64,000 nt of DNA from Aquimarina macrocephali JAMB N27 (lineage in GTDB: Bacteria > Bacteroidota > Bacteroidia > Flavobacteriales > Flavobacteriaceae): contig NZ_JACA01000003.1 in the NCBI RefSeq assembly GCF_000520995.1, positions 372,001-436,000 of the forward strand, in the 5' to 3' direction. A program made the position numbers and the translations under genes. The notes below the pieces were generated by a model. That model searched no databases. It saw nothing but the letters and a program-made list of their open reading frames with translations, and was not told the origin of the DNA. Shown here one piece after another: positions 47,994-55,786 of the stretch (the first letter of the stretch is position 1; every line of letters starts with the position of its first letter).

Positions 47994-48095
47994 TTATCCT
48001 AGTTCATCATAATCGATTTCATAACAAGAATATCGATCACCTGCATATACTTTCCCCGTTTCGATAGAATCACATTCTACAGATATCCAATACAT
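47994..48095 (-). CDS. Short 33-residue protein, possibly remnant
   Basis: This is a 33-codon frame on the minus strand with ATG and TAA. It has convincing protein composition: MYWISVECDSIETGKVYAG, then DRYSCYEIDYDELG, with two Cys and an acidic, aromatic end. No TANNTTTG box is seen upstream, so it may be a fragment of a lost gene rather than an expressed peptide. It lies in the short gap between the repeat protein and the AraC gene. I do not recognise it. Confidence 0.35.
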   Translation of the reverse strand: MYWISVECDSIETGKVYAGDRYSCYEIDYDELG

Positions 48096-48185
48096 CAAAA
48101 GAACTTACCAATGAGGTATAAATTATAGACTTAAGTCTTTTACATTGATTTGTAATAAAATCGCATAAAAAACGACCTATCATAT

Positions 48186-49034
48186 ATGATAAAAGAATTT
48201 GAAGAATTTTCGACCGGTGCTGTATTAAAAATTGCTAACGAAGAACTATTGCAGACCTACACTACATCAAGACTTATAGAATTATATACTTTTATCTGGG
48301 TTAGAGATACCAATATTAATGTAGAGATTGATGGAATTTCTACAACAGTAAAAAAGAACAAAATTATAGTGTTAACTCCAAATCAATATTTTAAATTTAT
48401 TGATGGGTCAAATGCCTTGGTATATCAGTTTAACAGGGAGTTTTATTGTATCAAAGATCATGATAAAGAAGTAAGCTGTGTTGGAGTACTTTTTTACGGT
48501 AACACCACTATCTCTATTGTAAATTTAAATATAAAAGAACAAAATAAATTAGATCAATTACATAAAGTTTTTCTGGATGAATTAGATACTGTAGATACTA
48601 TACAGGCAGAAATGTTACGCATGCTAATGGCCAGGTTTATAATAACGACTACACGTCTTATCAAACAACAAAGCAACTATAATAATCTTGGAGACCAAGT
48701 AGATTTGATCAGAAATTTCAACATCCTGGTTGATACTCATTTTAGAAAAGAGCATGCAGTTGGTTTTTATGCTCAAAAACTATTTAAATCCCCTAAAACG
48801 TTATCAAATAATTTTGCAAAATTTGAGAAAAGCCCTCTACAGATTATTCATGATCGAATAATTTTAGAAGCCAAACGCCTACTTATCTATACTGATAAAT
48901 CTGCCAAAGAGATTGCTTATGAAATCGGTTTTGAAGATGCATCTCATCTTAGCAGAATGTTTAAGAGACATACATCTCTTTCTCCTTCAGAGTTTAAAAA
49001 ACAATTAAAACCAGAACCCGAAGGGAAATATTGA
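48186..49034 (+). CDS. AraC-family transcriptional regulator
   Basis: This 282-residue regulator has an N-terminal cupin-like sensor domain (residues 1-170, with PNQYFKFIDGSN). The C-terminal AraC domain has two helix-turn-helix units: FYAQKLFKSPKTLSNNFAKF and SAKEIAYEIGFEDASHLSRM, then FKRHTSLSPSEFKK. Three downstream promoters (49143, 50206, 50521) carry the same GGGAAA direct repeat at 21-bp spacing, the kind of site two AraC HTH units can bind. This makes it the likely activator of these genes. The inducer is unknown; the targets point to oxidative or electrophile stress. Confidence 0.9.
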   Translation: MIKEFEEFSTGAVLKIANEELLQTYTTSRLIELYTFIWVRDTNINVEIDGISTTVKKNKIIVLTPNQYFKFIDGSNALVYQFNREFYCIKDHDKEVSCVGVLFYGNTTISIVNLNIKEQNKLDQLHKVFLDELDTVDTIQAEMLRMLMARFIITTTRLIKQQSNYNNLGDQVDLIRNFNILVDTHFRKEHAVGFYAQKLFKSPKTLSNNFAKFEKSPLQIIHDRIILEAKRLLIYTDKSAKEIAYEIGFEDASHLSRMFKRHTSLSPSEFKKQLKPEPEGKY

Positions 49035-49088
49035 CAAGTATATGGGAAAAAAATCCATATATTAGTATTCGTTTTTGCCCCAACTTTG
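49023..49088 (+). promoter_or_regulatory. AraC-type operator and promoter 1, before 49143
   Basis: GGGAAA at 49023, GACAAG at 49033 and GGGAAAA at 49044 form a direct repeat with 21-bp spacing. The -7 box CAACTTTG starts at 49081, 37 bp after the second repeat. Confidence 0.7.
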
Positions 49089-49142
49089 TATCCTAAAAGT
49101 AAAACAACTTACCGAAGTGTTTTCGGATAAAGTATATTAGAT

Positions 49143-49616
49143 ATGAAAAGTTTAATTCACACAATCAAAACAGCAATATTTAGCATTTTATTTCTCTCTC
49201 TCTCGATAAGTAATGCTCAAATAATATATGAAGATCAATTAGAAACCATATATCTAAATAAAAATGCAGAAGAAGTAGTATATACAAATAGCTTCAGCAA
49301 TTTTAACAATGATCTTATTGCTACAAACAAAATTAATTTCAAGAGTCAAATTCAAAAAGCCAACCAAAACAATGATCGTTTGTTGTTCTTATCAGAAAGG
49401 AGTAATCTGCAAATTCTAACCGTAACTTACTTAAGAACTATACGTAGAGGAGCCAACCAAAGTAACAATCCTGAGTCTTTTAAAGCTTTTATTAACAATA
49501 AATTACCAGAGCTAATTAATCAATTTAAAAAAGATAATAATCTAGAAGAATTGTATATTATCTCAAGAAAGAATACTTTTAATGGGAAAATCGATGCTTT
49601 ACCCAGTGTTTTGTAA
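49143..49616 (+). CDS. Exported protein of unknown function, AraC regulon
   Basis: This 157-residue protein has a signal peptide (FSILFLSLSISNAQ). The body is Asn/Lys-rich and helical (SQIQKANQNNDRLLFLSER, NKLPELINQFKKDNNLEEL). I recognise no domain. It is first in a likely two-gene unit with the DoxX-like gene 41 nt downstream. Its promoter has the AraC-type repeat, so expression should depend on the regulator just upstream. Confidence 0.65.
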   Translation: MKSLIHTIKTAIFSILFLSLSISNAQIIYEDQLETIYLNKNAEEVVYTNSFSNFNNDLIATNKINFKSQIQKANQNNDRLLFLSERSNLQILTVTYLRTIRRGANQSNNPESFKAFINNKLPELINQFKKDNNLEELYIISRKNTFNGKIDALPSVL

Positions 49617-49657
49617 CGTGTTTACCACACTAAAAAGCTAACAAACAACAACCTAAC

Positions 49658-50029
49658 ATGAAAAAGATTCTACCCCTATTGTTACGAATCATCGTAGCAT
49701 TGATCTTAATTCAAACACTAAGATTTAAATTTACCGCTCATCCAGACAGTGTGTATATATTCACAAAAGTTGGATTAGAACCTTATGGGCGAATAGGAAC
49801 GGGAATAACCGAACTAATCGCAGGAGTTTTATTATTAATACCAAAAACAGCGTGGATTGGTGCAATGTTAACTCTTGGTATTATAGGAGGAGCTATCATG
49901 ATGCACCTGACTAAACTAGGTATTGAAATTAATAATGATGGCGGAATTCTCTTCATCACTGCAGTAGTGACTTTTGTATTAAGTGCAGTTATTCTTTGGA
50001 TTAGAAGAAAAGAAGTCAAGTTTTTTTAA
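49658..50029 (+). CDS. DoxX-like membrane protein
   Basis: This 123-residue protein has four transmembrane helices in the DoxX/DoxD pattern: LLPLLLRIIVALILIQTLRF, GLEPYGRIGTGITELIAGVLL, IGAMLTLGIIGGAIMMHL and ILFITAVVTFVLSAVIL. DoxX-type proteins are linked to redox stress and thiol or quinone chemistry in various bacteria. It lies in the AraC regulon and is followed by a terminator (50078-50108). Confidence 0.85.
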   Translation: MKKILPLLLRIIVALILIQTLRFKFTAHPDSVYIFTKVGLEPYGRIGTGITELIAGVLLLIPKTAWIGAMLTLGIIGGAIMMHLTKLGIEINNDGGILFITAVVTFVLSAVILWIRRKEVKFF

Positions 50030-50077
50030 TCCTAATTCGGTTAGATACTAATACATAGTATTTAAAAAAAGTATTCA

Positions 50078-50108
50078 AACACTTCTTTATAATAGAGGTG
50101 TTTTTTTA
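50078..50108 (+). terminator. Terminator after the DoxX-like gene
   Basis: AACACTTC and GAGGTGTT pair (one G-U) and are followed by TTTTTTT. The AraC-type site for the next gene starts just after. Confidence 0.7.
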
Positions 50109-50113
50109 TATTC

Positions 50114-50179
50114 GGGAAAAATCGACAAGTCTCAGGGAAAAACTACCATTTCTTTCCCCTCTTCTATGGCGCATCTTTG
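50114..50179 (+). promoter_or_regulatory. AraC-type operator and promoter 2, before 50206
   Basis: GGGAAAA at 50114, GACAAG at 50124 and GGGAAAA at 50135 (21-bp spacing). The -7 box CATCTTTG starts at 50172, again 37 bp after the second repeat. Confidence 0.7.
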
Positions 50180-50205
50180 TACTGTTAATTTAAAACTATA
50201 TAAAA

Positions 50206-50361
50206 ATGACAGTACAACATAAATCGATTTTCAATTTAATTGAAATTTTTAGTAAAGGAAGAAAAAAAATAGCCGCCTCTATTCATCCAAAAACACATTG
50301 TGAACAAAAAGGCATTCACGATTTTTATTGTGATACCAAAAAATCTTTTGTCCAAAGATAA
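50206..50361 (+). CDS. 51-residue protein under AraC-type promoter
   Basis: This is a short gene of 51 codons. The product starts MTVQHKSIFNLIEIFSKGRK and ends CDTKKSFVQR. It is basic, with two Cys and several His (HPKTHCEQKGIHDFYC), so it could bind metal or form a disulfide. Its promoter has the repeated GGGAAA pair at the fixed position, with a predicted leader of about 20 nt, which supports real expression. No family is recognised and no signal peptide is seen. Confidence 0.55.
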   Translation: MTVQHKSIFNLIEIFSKGRKKIAASIHPKTHCEQKGIHDFYCDTKKSFVQR

Positions 50362-50377
50362 ATCTTAAAAATAGATC

Positions 50378-50443
50378 GGGAAAATTTGACAAGCAATCGG
50401 GAAAAACGACTATTCTATCCCGCCTATTTCCACACGATCTTTG
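50378..50443 (+). promoter_or_regulatory. AraC-type operator and promoter 3, before 50521
   Basis: GGGAAAA at 50378, GACAAG at 50388 and GGGAAAAA at 50399 (21-bp spacing). The -7 box GATCTTTG starts at 50436, 37 bp after the second repeat, giving a leader of about 70 nt. Confidence 0.7.
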
Positions 50444-50520
50444 CCTCGTTAATTTAAAACAAAATAACAGAAATCTGAAAAGGTTTCAATTTCAATAAAA
50501 TAACTAAAAATAATTATATT

Positions 50521-51069
50521 ATGAGCACATTTAATGTACCAACAAGAGAAGAAGTAAACGCTAATAATCAAGCGATATTTGACAACCTAAATAAAGCATT
50601 AGGATTCGTACCAAATCTATACGCAACCTATGCACATAGTGAAACAGCACTAGAAAATTACCTAAACCTTTCAAATGCAAAAACATCACTTTCTGCTAAA
50701 GAAAAAGAAGTAGTGAATTTAGCAGTAAGCCAGGTAAATGATTGTATCTACTGTTTATCTGCTCATACAGCAATAGGAAAAATGAACGGGTTTAACGATG
50801 AGCAAATTTTAGAACTTAGAGCTGGTCGTGCTTCTTTCGACACTAAACTTAATGCATTAGCAGGATTAGCCAAAAACATCACAGAAAACAGAGGTAAAGC
50901 TAATCAGGATGTTGTAGACAACTTTCTTACTGCAGGATATTCTAAAGGAAACTTAATAGACACTATCGTATTAGTAGGAGATAAAACTATTTCTAATTAT
51001 TTACATAGCACAACTCAAGTTCCTGTAGATTTTCCGGTTGCACAACCACTAGAAGCTACAGAAGTCTAA
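50521..51069 (+). CDS. AhpD-like carboxymuconolactone decarboxylase-family protein
   Basis: This 182-residue protein belongs to the AhpD/CMD fold, with the redox motif C75-x-x-C78 and H82 in NDCIYCLSAHTA and the preceding Glu (E63). AhpD-type proteins act as thiol peroxidase partners that detoxify hydroperoxides. The gene has the third AraC-type operator, suggesting peroxide or electrophile response. A long hairpin terminator follows (51082-51132). Confidence 0.88.
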   Translation: MSTFNVPTREEVNANNQAIFDNLNKALGFVPNLYATYAHSETALENYLNLSNAKTSLSAKEKEVVNLAVSQVNDCIYCLSAHTAIGKMNGFNDEQILELRAGRASFDTKLNALAGLAKNITENRGKANQDVVDNFLTAGYSKGNLIDTIVLVGDKTISNYLHSTTQVPVDFPVAQPLEATEV

Positions 51070-51081
51070 TTACCCCGATTG

Positions 51082-51132
51082 AACCTCACAGACTAATATC
51101 ATACTCGATCTGGTATTTCTGTGAGGTTTTAA
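51082..51132 (+). terminator. Terminator after the AhpD-like gene
   Basis: AACCTCACAGA and TCTGTGAGGTT form an 11-bp perfect stem with a long loop, followed by TTAAAAAA. Confidence 0.7.
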
Positions 51133-51173
51133 AAAATAATTTCAAAAACAATTTAAATATAAAAATCAAAATC

Positions 51174-51542
51174 ATGAAAAAGTTAATTACCGTATTCTCA
51201 TTTATTTTAGCAATCACATTTAGCGCTCAAGCACAAAAAGTAAAAAATGTTTCTTTAGAGCAAACTAAAGGAGAATTCACTCAAAAAGAAATAAAACTAT
51301 CAGAAGGAAGCTACGTATTCAATATTACCAACAACAATGCGGGAACAGATGTTGGATTTGTATTAGTTCCAGAAGGAAAGGATGCTTCTAATGCCGAAAA
51401 TCACATCAAAACAGCATATGTAACTAAAGTAGTAGCCGAAGGAAAAACCGAAAGCTCACAAACAGTTGCATTACAAAAAGGAACCTATAAATATTTTTGT
51501 CCTTTAAATAAAACCCCTCAATATACTTTAGTTGTAGAATAG
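51174..51542 (+). CDS. Cupredoxin-like exported protein lacking the copper set
   Basis: This 122-residue protein has the signal peptide MKKLITVFSFILAITFSAQAQ. A plastocyanin-like beta fold follows, with GSYVFNITNNNAGTDVGFVL and YKYFCPLNKTPQYTLVV at the end. True type 1 copper proteins have Cys-x(2-4)-His-x(2-4)-Met here. The Cys is present, but the His and Met are replaced by Asn/Thr/Gln, so blue-copper binding is doubtful. It has no GGGAAA operator and lies 104 nt after the AhpD-like gene. Confidence 0.7.
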   Translation: MKKLITVFSFILAITFSAQAQKVKNVSLEQTKGEFTQKEIKLSEGSYVFNITNNNAGTDVGFVLVPEGKDASNAENHIKTAYVTKVVAEGKTESSQTVALQKGTYKYFCPLNKTPQYTLVVE

Positions 51543-51566
51543 TTCTCTATATCTTTTTAAAACCTA

Positions 51567-51598
51567 AAACCTTGTTAATCTCGATTAGCAAGGTTTTT
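51567..51598 (+). terminator. Terminator after the cupredoxin-like gene
   Basis: AAACCTTG and CAAGGTTT form a hairpin extended by TTAATC/GATTAG, followed by TTTTCTTTTT. Confidence 0.8.
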
Positions 51599-51629
51599 CT
51601 TTTTATATTTTAGCCAAAAATAACCCACA

Positions 51630-52355
51630 ATGAAAAAAGTCTTAGTAGTACTATCATTCATCTTATTATGTGTCGCATGTAACACCAGTACTAAAAAAGA
51701 AAATAAATACGAAGAGGATATAGAAGTAAGAGACCCAAAGCCTGTGGTAGACAACAATCAAAAGAAAATACCAACAACAGCAGAAGCAATTGCTAATGCA
51801 AACGGATTACAGCATTGGGACAAGGTAAAAGAAATTAAATTTACCTTTAATGTTGATCGAGACAGCACTCATTATGATAGATCATGGAGTTGGAAACCAA
51901 AAAATGATATGGTAACCCTAACCTCTGAGCAAGATACTATAACCTACAACAGAACTCAATTAGATAGTATTTCTATTAAAGCAGACCAAAGGTTCATTAA
52001 TGACAAATATTGGTTATTAGCTCCTTTCAATCTTGTTTGGGATACCGCAAGTTTTACTTCAAAACATGAAGTAAAAGCCATCGCTCCTATAAGTAATATC
52101 GAAATGCAAAAATTAACCATCGTGTATAAAAACAATGGAGGATATACTCCCGGAGACGCTTATGACTTTTATTTTGAAGGAGATTTTAGCATCAAAGAAT
52201 GGGTGTTTAGAAAAAGTAATCAATCAGAACCTTCTATGATTACTTCCTGGGAAGATTATCAGAATTTTAATGGTATTAAAATTGCCAAAACCCATAAACT
52301 ACGCGAAGGAAACCGAAAGCTTTATTTCACGGGGATTGAAGTAATTACCGAGTAA
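51630..52355 (+). CDS. Lipoprotein of unknown function
   Basis: This 241-residue protein has a lipobox (ILLCVAC, Cys17) and an acidic linker. A LolA-like-looking beta domain follows, with WDKVKEIKFTFNVDRDSTHY, KWKPKN-type strands, DKYWLLAPFNLVWDTASF and GIKIAKTHKLREGNRKLYFT. Similar proteins occur in marine Flavobacteria without known role. It ends 217 nt before kynU and is not part of that operon. Confidence 0.6.
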   Translation: MKKVLVVLSFILLCVACNTSTKKENKYEEDIEVRDPKPVVDNNQKKIPTTAEAIANANGLQHWDKVKEIKFTFNVDRDSTHYDRSWSWKPKNDMVTLTSEQDTITYNRTQLDSISIKADQRFINDKYWLLAPFNLVWDTASFTSKHEVKAIAPISNIEMQKLTIVYKNNGGYTPGDAYDFYFEGDFSIKEWVFRKSNQSEPSMITSWEDYQNFNGIKIAKTHKLREGNRKLYFTGIEVITE

Positions 52356-52539
52356 AACTGTAAGCAAGCACCATAGACCTTTAAAACCATTTATATTACT
52401 TTCTTATACATCTTCTCAAGATTTATTTAGAATGTAACTAATGCTATTGTATTAACACATATTATTTCTTCTAATTTGATCTTCTAAATATCAAAATTTA
52501 GTTTATTGCTTCTAGTGTCATTTTATTTTTGTAAATTAG

Positions 52540-52554
52540 TGAAACACTGTTTCA
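52540..52554. promoter_or_regulatory. IclR/KdgR-type operator at the kynU promoter
   Basis: TGAAACACTGTTTCA is a perfect 15-bp inverted repeat (arms TGAAACA/TGTTTCA around one C). It lies 9 nt after a TATTTTTG -7-like box (52524-52531), so it covers the likely transcription start. The arms match the KdgR-type IclR-family consensus TGAAACA/TGTTTCA. An IclR gene is in the operon (55787). Confidence 0.65.
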
Positions 52555-52572
52555 ATTATTAAAACACTTAAA

Positions 52573-53841
52573 ATGACCATAGCATCAAAAGCTAGTTTAG
52601 AATACGCAAAAGAGCTTGATCAAAAAGACAAAATAGCACAGTACAGAGATCAATTTCATATTCCAAAAGATGATAACGGAAAAGATTGGATATACATGTG
52701 CGGTAATTCTTTGGGGTTGCAACCAAAAACTACGCAAAAATACATTCAGCAAGAACTTGAGGATTGGGCAAATTTTGGTGTAGAAGGTCATTTTGAAGCC
52801 AAAAATCCTTGGATGCCTTATCACGAGTTTTTAACAGATACCATGGCAAAAGTGGTCGGTGCAAAACCTCTTGAAGTAGTTATCATGAATACGTTAACTA
52901 CCAATTTACATTTGTTAATGGTATCTTTTTATCAACCTGATAAAACTAAATATAAAATTGTAATAGAAAGTGATGCATTTCCTTCAGATCGTTATGCTGT
53001 AGAGTCTCAATTACGATTTCATGGTTTTGATCCTAAAGAAGGACTAATAGAATGGAAACCACGTTCTGGGGAAGAATTACTGAGATTAGAGGATTTAGAA
53101 ACTATTCTCGATCAACAAGGTGACGAAATTGCTTTATTATTAATTGGAGGCGTAAATTATTATACTGGTCAATATTTGGACCTCAAGAAAATTGCTGATC
53201 TAGGACATGCCAAAAACTGTATGGTTGGTATTGATCTGGCACATGGTGTTGGTAATATTCAACCAGAGTTACATGATTCTGGAGTCGATTTTGCTGCATG
53301 GTGCACTTACAAATATTTAAACTCTGGCCCTGGCAGTTTGGGAGGATTATTTGTTCATGAAAAGCATGCATATAATAAAGACTTAAAACGTTTTGCTGGC
53401 TGGTGGAGTCACAATAAAAACACTCGTTTCAACATGCGTCAGGAATTTGATGTTATGCCCGGTGCAGAAGGTTATCAATTAAGCAACCCTCCTATTTTAT
53501 CTATGGCAGCGATTAAAGCCTCTCTAGATATTTTTAATGAGGTAGGAATGGTTGCTTTAAGAGAAAAGTCTAAAGCACTAACAGCATATTTCGAATTTTT
53601 AATTAATGAGATGGATACCGATAGAATCAAAATCATTACTCCTGCCAATCCAGAAGAAAGGGGATGTCAATTATCTATACAGGTTAAGAATGCAGATAAA
53701 AGCCTACATCAAAAACTTACAGATCATCATATTATTACAGATTGGCGAGAACCTGATGTTATTCGTTGCGCTCCAACGCCACTATACAATAGCTTTGAAG
53801 ATGTATACAGGATGACCGAAATATTAAAAACATTAGTATGA
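52573..53841 (+). CDS. kynU: Kynureninase
   Basis: This PLP enzyme cleaves kynurenine or 3-hydroxykynurenine to (3-hydroxy)anthranilate and alanine. The 422-residue protein has the family features: CGNSLGLQPK (43-52), DAFPSDRYAVESQ, GVNYYTG, the PLP Asp in GIDLAHGVGN (D221) and the Schiff-base lysine K247 in CTYKYLNSGPGS. It starts the operon and overlaps kmo by 4 nt (ATGA). An IclR-type palindrome sits at its promoter. Confidence 0.96.
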   Translation: MTIASKASLEYAKELDQKDKIAQYRDQFHIPKDDNGKDWIYMCGNSLGLQPKTTQKYIQQELEDWANFGVEGHFEAKNPWMPYHEFLTDTMAKVVGAKPLEVVIMNTLTTNLHLLMVSFYQPDKTKYKIVIESDAFPSDRYAVESQLRFHGFDPKEGLIEWKPRSGEELLRLEDLETILDQQGDEIALLLIGGVNYYTGQYLDLKKIADLGHAKNCMVGIDLAHGVGNIQPELHDSGVDFAAWCTYKYLNSGPGSLGGLFVHEKHAYNKDLKRFAGWWSHNKNTRFNMRQEFDVMPGAEGYQLSNPPILSMAAIKASLDIFNEVGMVALREKSKALTAYFEFLINEMDTDRIKIITPANPEERGCQLSIQVKNADKSLHQKLTDHHIITDWREPDVIRCAPTPLYNSFEDVYRMTEILKTLV

Positions 53842-55238
53842 TGCAAAAAGAAGAAAACATACTTATTATCGGTGCAGGCCTATGTGGTTCTCTCCTGGCA
53901 TTAAGAATGGCACAAAGAGGATATCATGTAACTGTTTATGAAAGCAGACCTGATTTAAGAACTACCGATATATCTGCAGGTCGTTCTATCAACCTCGCAT
54001 TATCCGATCGAGGGTTAAAAGCCATGAAAATGGTTGGTATTGAAGATAAAGTAACTCCGTTTTGCATTCCTATGTATGGTAGATTAATTCACGATATTGA
54101 AGGAAATACATTTGCCTCTAACTATTCTGGAAGAAAAGGAAAATACATCAATTCTATTTCTAGAGGAGGTTTAAACGGGTTGCTGCTAACTGAAGCAGAA
54201 AAATACGAGAATGTAACTATACATTTTAACAAAAAATGCACTGGTGTCGACATCGAAAATACAGTTGCAAAATTTAAATGTTACACTACCAAAGAAAAAT
54301 TTGAAGTACATGCAGATATTATCTTTGGTGCAGATGGTGCAGGTTCTGCTCTTAGAAAGAGTTATTATCTCGAGAAAAAGTTTCTGTTTAGCTACTCTCA
54401 GAATTACCTGACACATGGATATAAAGAATTAGAAATTCCTGCAGGTAAAATCGGGAATCATCAAATAAGCAAAGATCATTTACATATCTGGCCCCGTGGC
54501 GAATATATGCTTATTGCCTTACCAAATTTAGATGGTAGTTTCACAGTTACATTATTCTTGTCTTACGATGAAGGGGAGTACAATTTCAATAATTTAACGA
54601 GTATTGAAAAGGTGACAGAGTTTTTTAAAGTACAATTCCCAGATGCTCTAGACTTAATTCCAGATATTGATCAAGAGTTTTTTAACAACCCTACAGGAGC
54701 GCTAGGTACTGTAAAATGCTCCCCATGGTACTATAAAGGAAAAACATTACTAATTGGAGATGCCGCTCATGCAATTGTACCATTTTATGGTCAGGGTATG
54801 AATGCTTCTTTTGAAGACGTAGTCGTTTTTGATGAAATTTTGGAACAACACAAAGGAGACTGGGATGCTACTTTTAAAACATATCAGAAAGCAAGAAAAG
54901 AAGATACAGATGCCATTGCAGATTTAGCAATCGATAATTATTTCGAGATGCGTGATCATGTAGCTAATCCCCTATTTAAAGAAAAAAGAAAACTGGAAAT
55001 GGATTTAGAGAAAACATTTCCAGATACATATTTCTCAAAATATTCTATGGTCACTTTTGATAAAAACATAGGATACGCCAGAGCTATGAAAATTGGCAGA
55101 GCGCAGGATAAAGCTTTACTAAATCTAATTGCAGATAGTGAAATTGATATATCAAAAGATTTAAAAAACATATTTGATCAGGTACAACAAGAAACCAGTG
55201 AAATACTTGAAGAAGATAAAATTGCTGGATTAAAATAG
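53838..55238 (+). CDS. kmo: Kynurenine 3-monooxygenase
   Basis: This FAD enzyme hydroxylates kynurenine to 3-hydroxykynurenine with NADPH. The 466-residue protein has the FAD motif GAGLCGSLLALRMAQRGYHV (about 11-30). RSINLALSDRGL follows, and then the second FAD motif GDAAHAIVPFYGQGMNASFE, typical of Kmo. The C-terminal part (NPLFKEKRKLEMDLEKTFP) matches the Kmo family. Its coupling to kynU implies that 3-hydroxykynurenine is the true kynureninase substrate here. Met2 is an equally possible start. Confidence 0.95.
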   Translation: MMQKEENILIIGAGLCGSLLALRMAQRGYHVTVYESRPDLRTTDISAGRSINLALSDRGLKAMKMVGIEDKVTPFCIPMYGRLIHDIEGNTFASNYSGRKGKYINSISRGGLNGLLLTEAEKYENVTIHFNKKCTGVDIENTVAKFKCYTTKEKFEVHADIIFGADGAGSALRKSYYLEKKFLFSYSQNYLTHGYKELEIPAGKIGNHQISKDHLHIWPRGEYMLIALPNLDGSFTVTLFLSYDEGEYNFNNLTSIEKVTEFFKVQFPDALDLIPDIDQEFFNNPTGALGTVKCSPWYYKGKTLLIGDAAHAIVPFYGQGMNASFEDVVVFDEILEQHKGDWDATFKTYQKARKEDTDAIADLAIDNYFEMRDHVANPLFKEKRKLEMDLEKTFPDTYFSKYSMVTFDKNIGYARAMKIGRAQDKALLNLIADSEIDISKDLKNIFDQVQQETSEILEEDKIAGLK

Positions 55239-55336
55239 ATAAGAAAACCTAAGATTTCTAAATTAAAAATGAATACGTAATAAATGAAAATTATAGATTC
55301 TCAATACTCAATACTAACATTTCAACGCTATTAACC

Positions 55337-55753
55337 ATGAACAAAGGAAAATTAATACAAGGTAAAGCCACTCCTAGAGGCAAGTTTCCGCATGTAAAAC
55401 GTGTTGGTGATTTTATATTTGTTTCAGGGACAAGTTCCAGAAGACCTGACAATTCCTTCGAAGGCGTAGAAGTAGATGAGTTTGGAACGACAAATCTAAA
55501 TATCAAAGTACAAACAAAAGCTGTTCTTGAAAATATTAATGATATTTTAAAAGAAGAAGGTGCTAATCTAAAAGATATTGTTGATGTCACTTCTTTTTTA
55601 GTCAATATGAACGATTTTGGAGGTTATAATGAGGTCTATGCTCAATATTTTGATTATGACGGGCCAACAAGAACAACCGTAGCTGTGCATCAATTGCCGC
55701 ATCCTCATTTATTGATAGAAATAAAGGTAGTTGCCTATAAAAAACAAAACTAA
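55337..55753 (+). CDS. 2-aminomuconate deaminase, RidA superfamily
   Basis: This 138-residue RidA-fold protein lies in the kynurenine operon. It has [60 protein letters not shown] and [20 protein letters not shown]. These features, in particular [10 protein letters not shown], match aminomuconate deaminases (AmnD/NbaF) rather than generic RidA. It would convert 2-aminomuconate to 4-oxalocrotonate with release of ammonia. The context strongly supports this. Confidence 0.88.
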   Translation: MNKGKLIQGKATPRGKFPHVKRVGDFIFVSGTSSRRPDNSFEGVEVDEFGTTNLNIKVQTKAVLENINDILKEEGANLKDIVDVTSFLVNMNDFGGYNEVYAQYFDYDGPTRTTVAVHQLPHPHLLIEIKVVAYKKQN

Positions 55754-55786
55754 ATAGTTTGTAATCTCAAAAAAATCAAGGTAATC

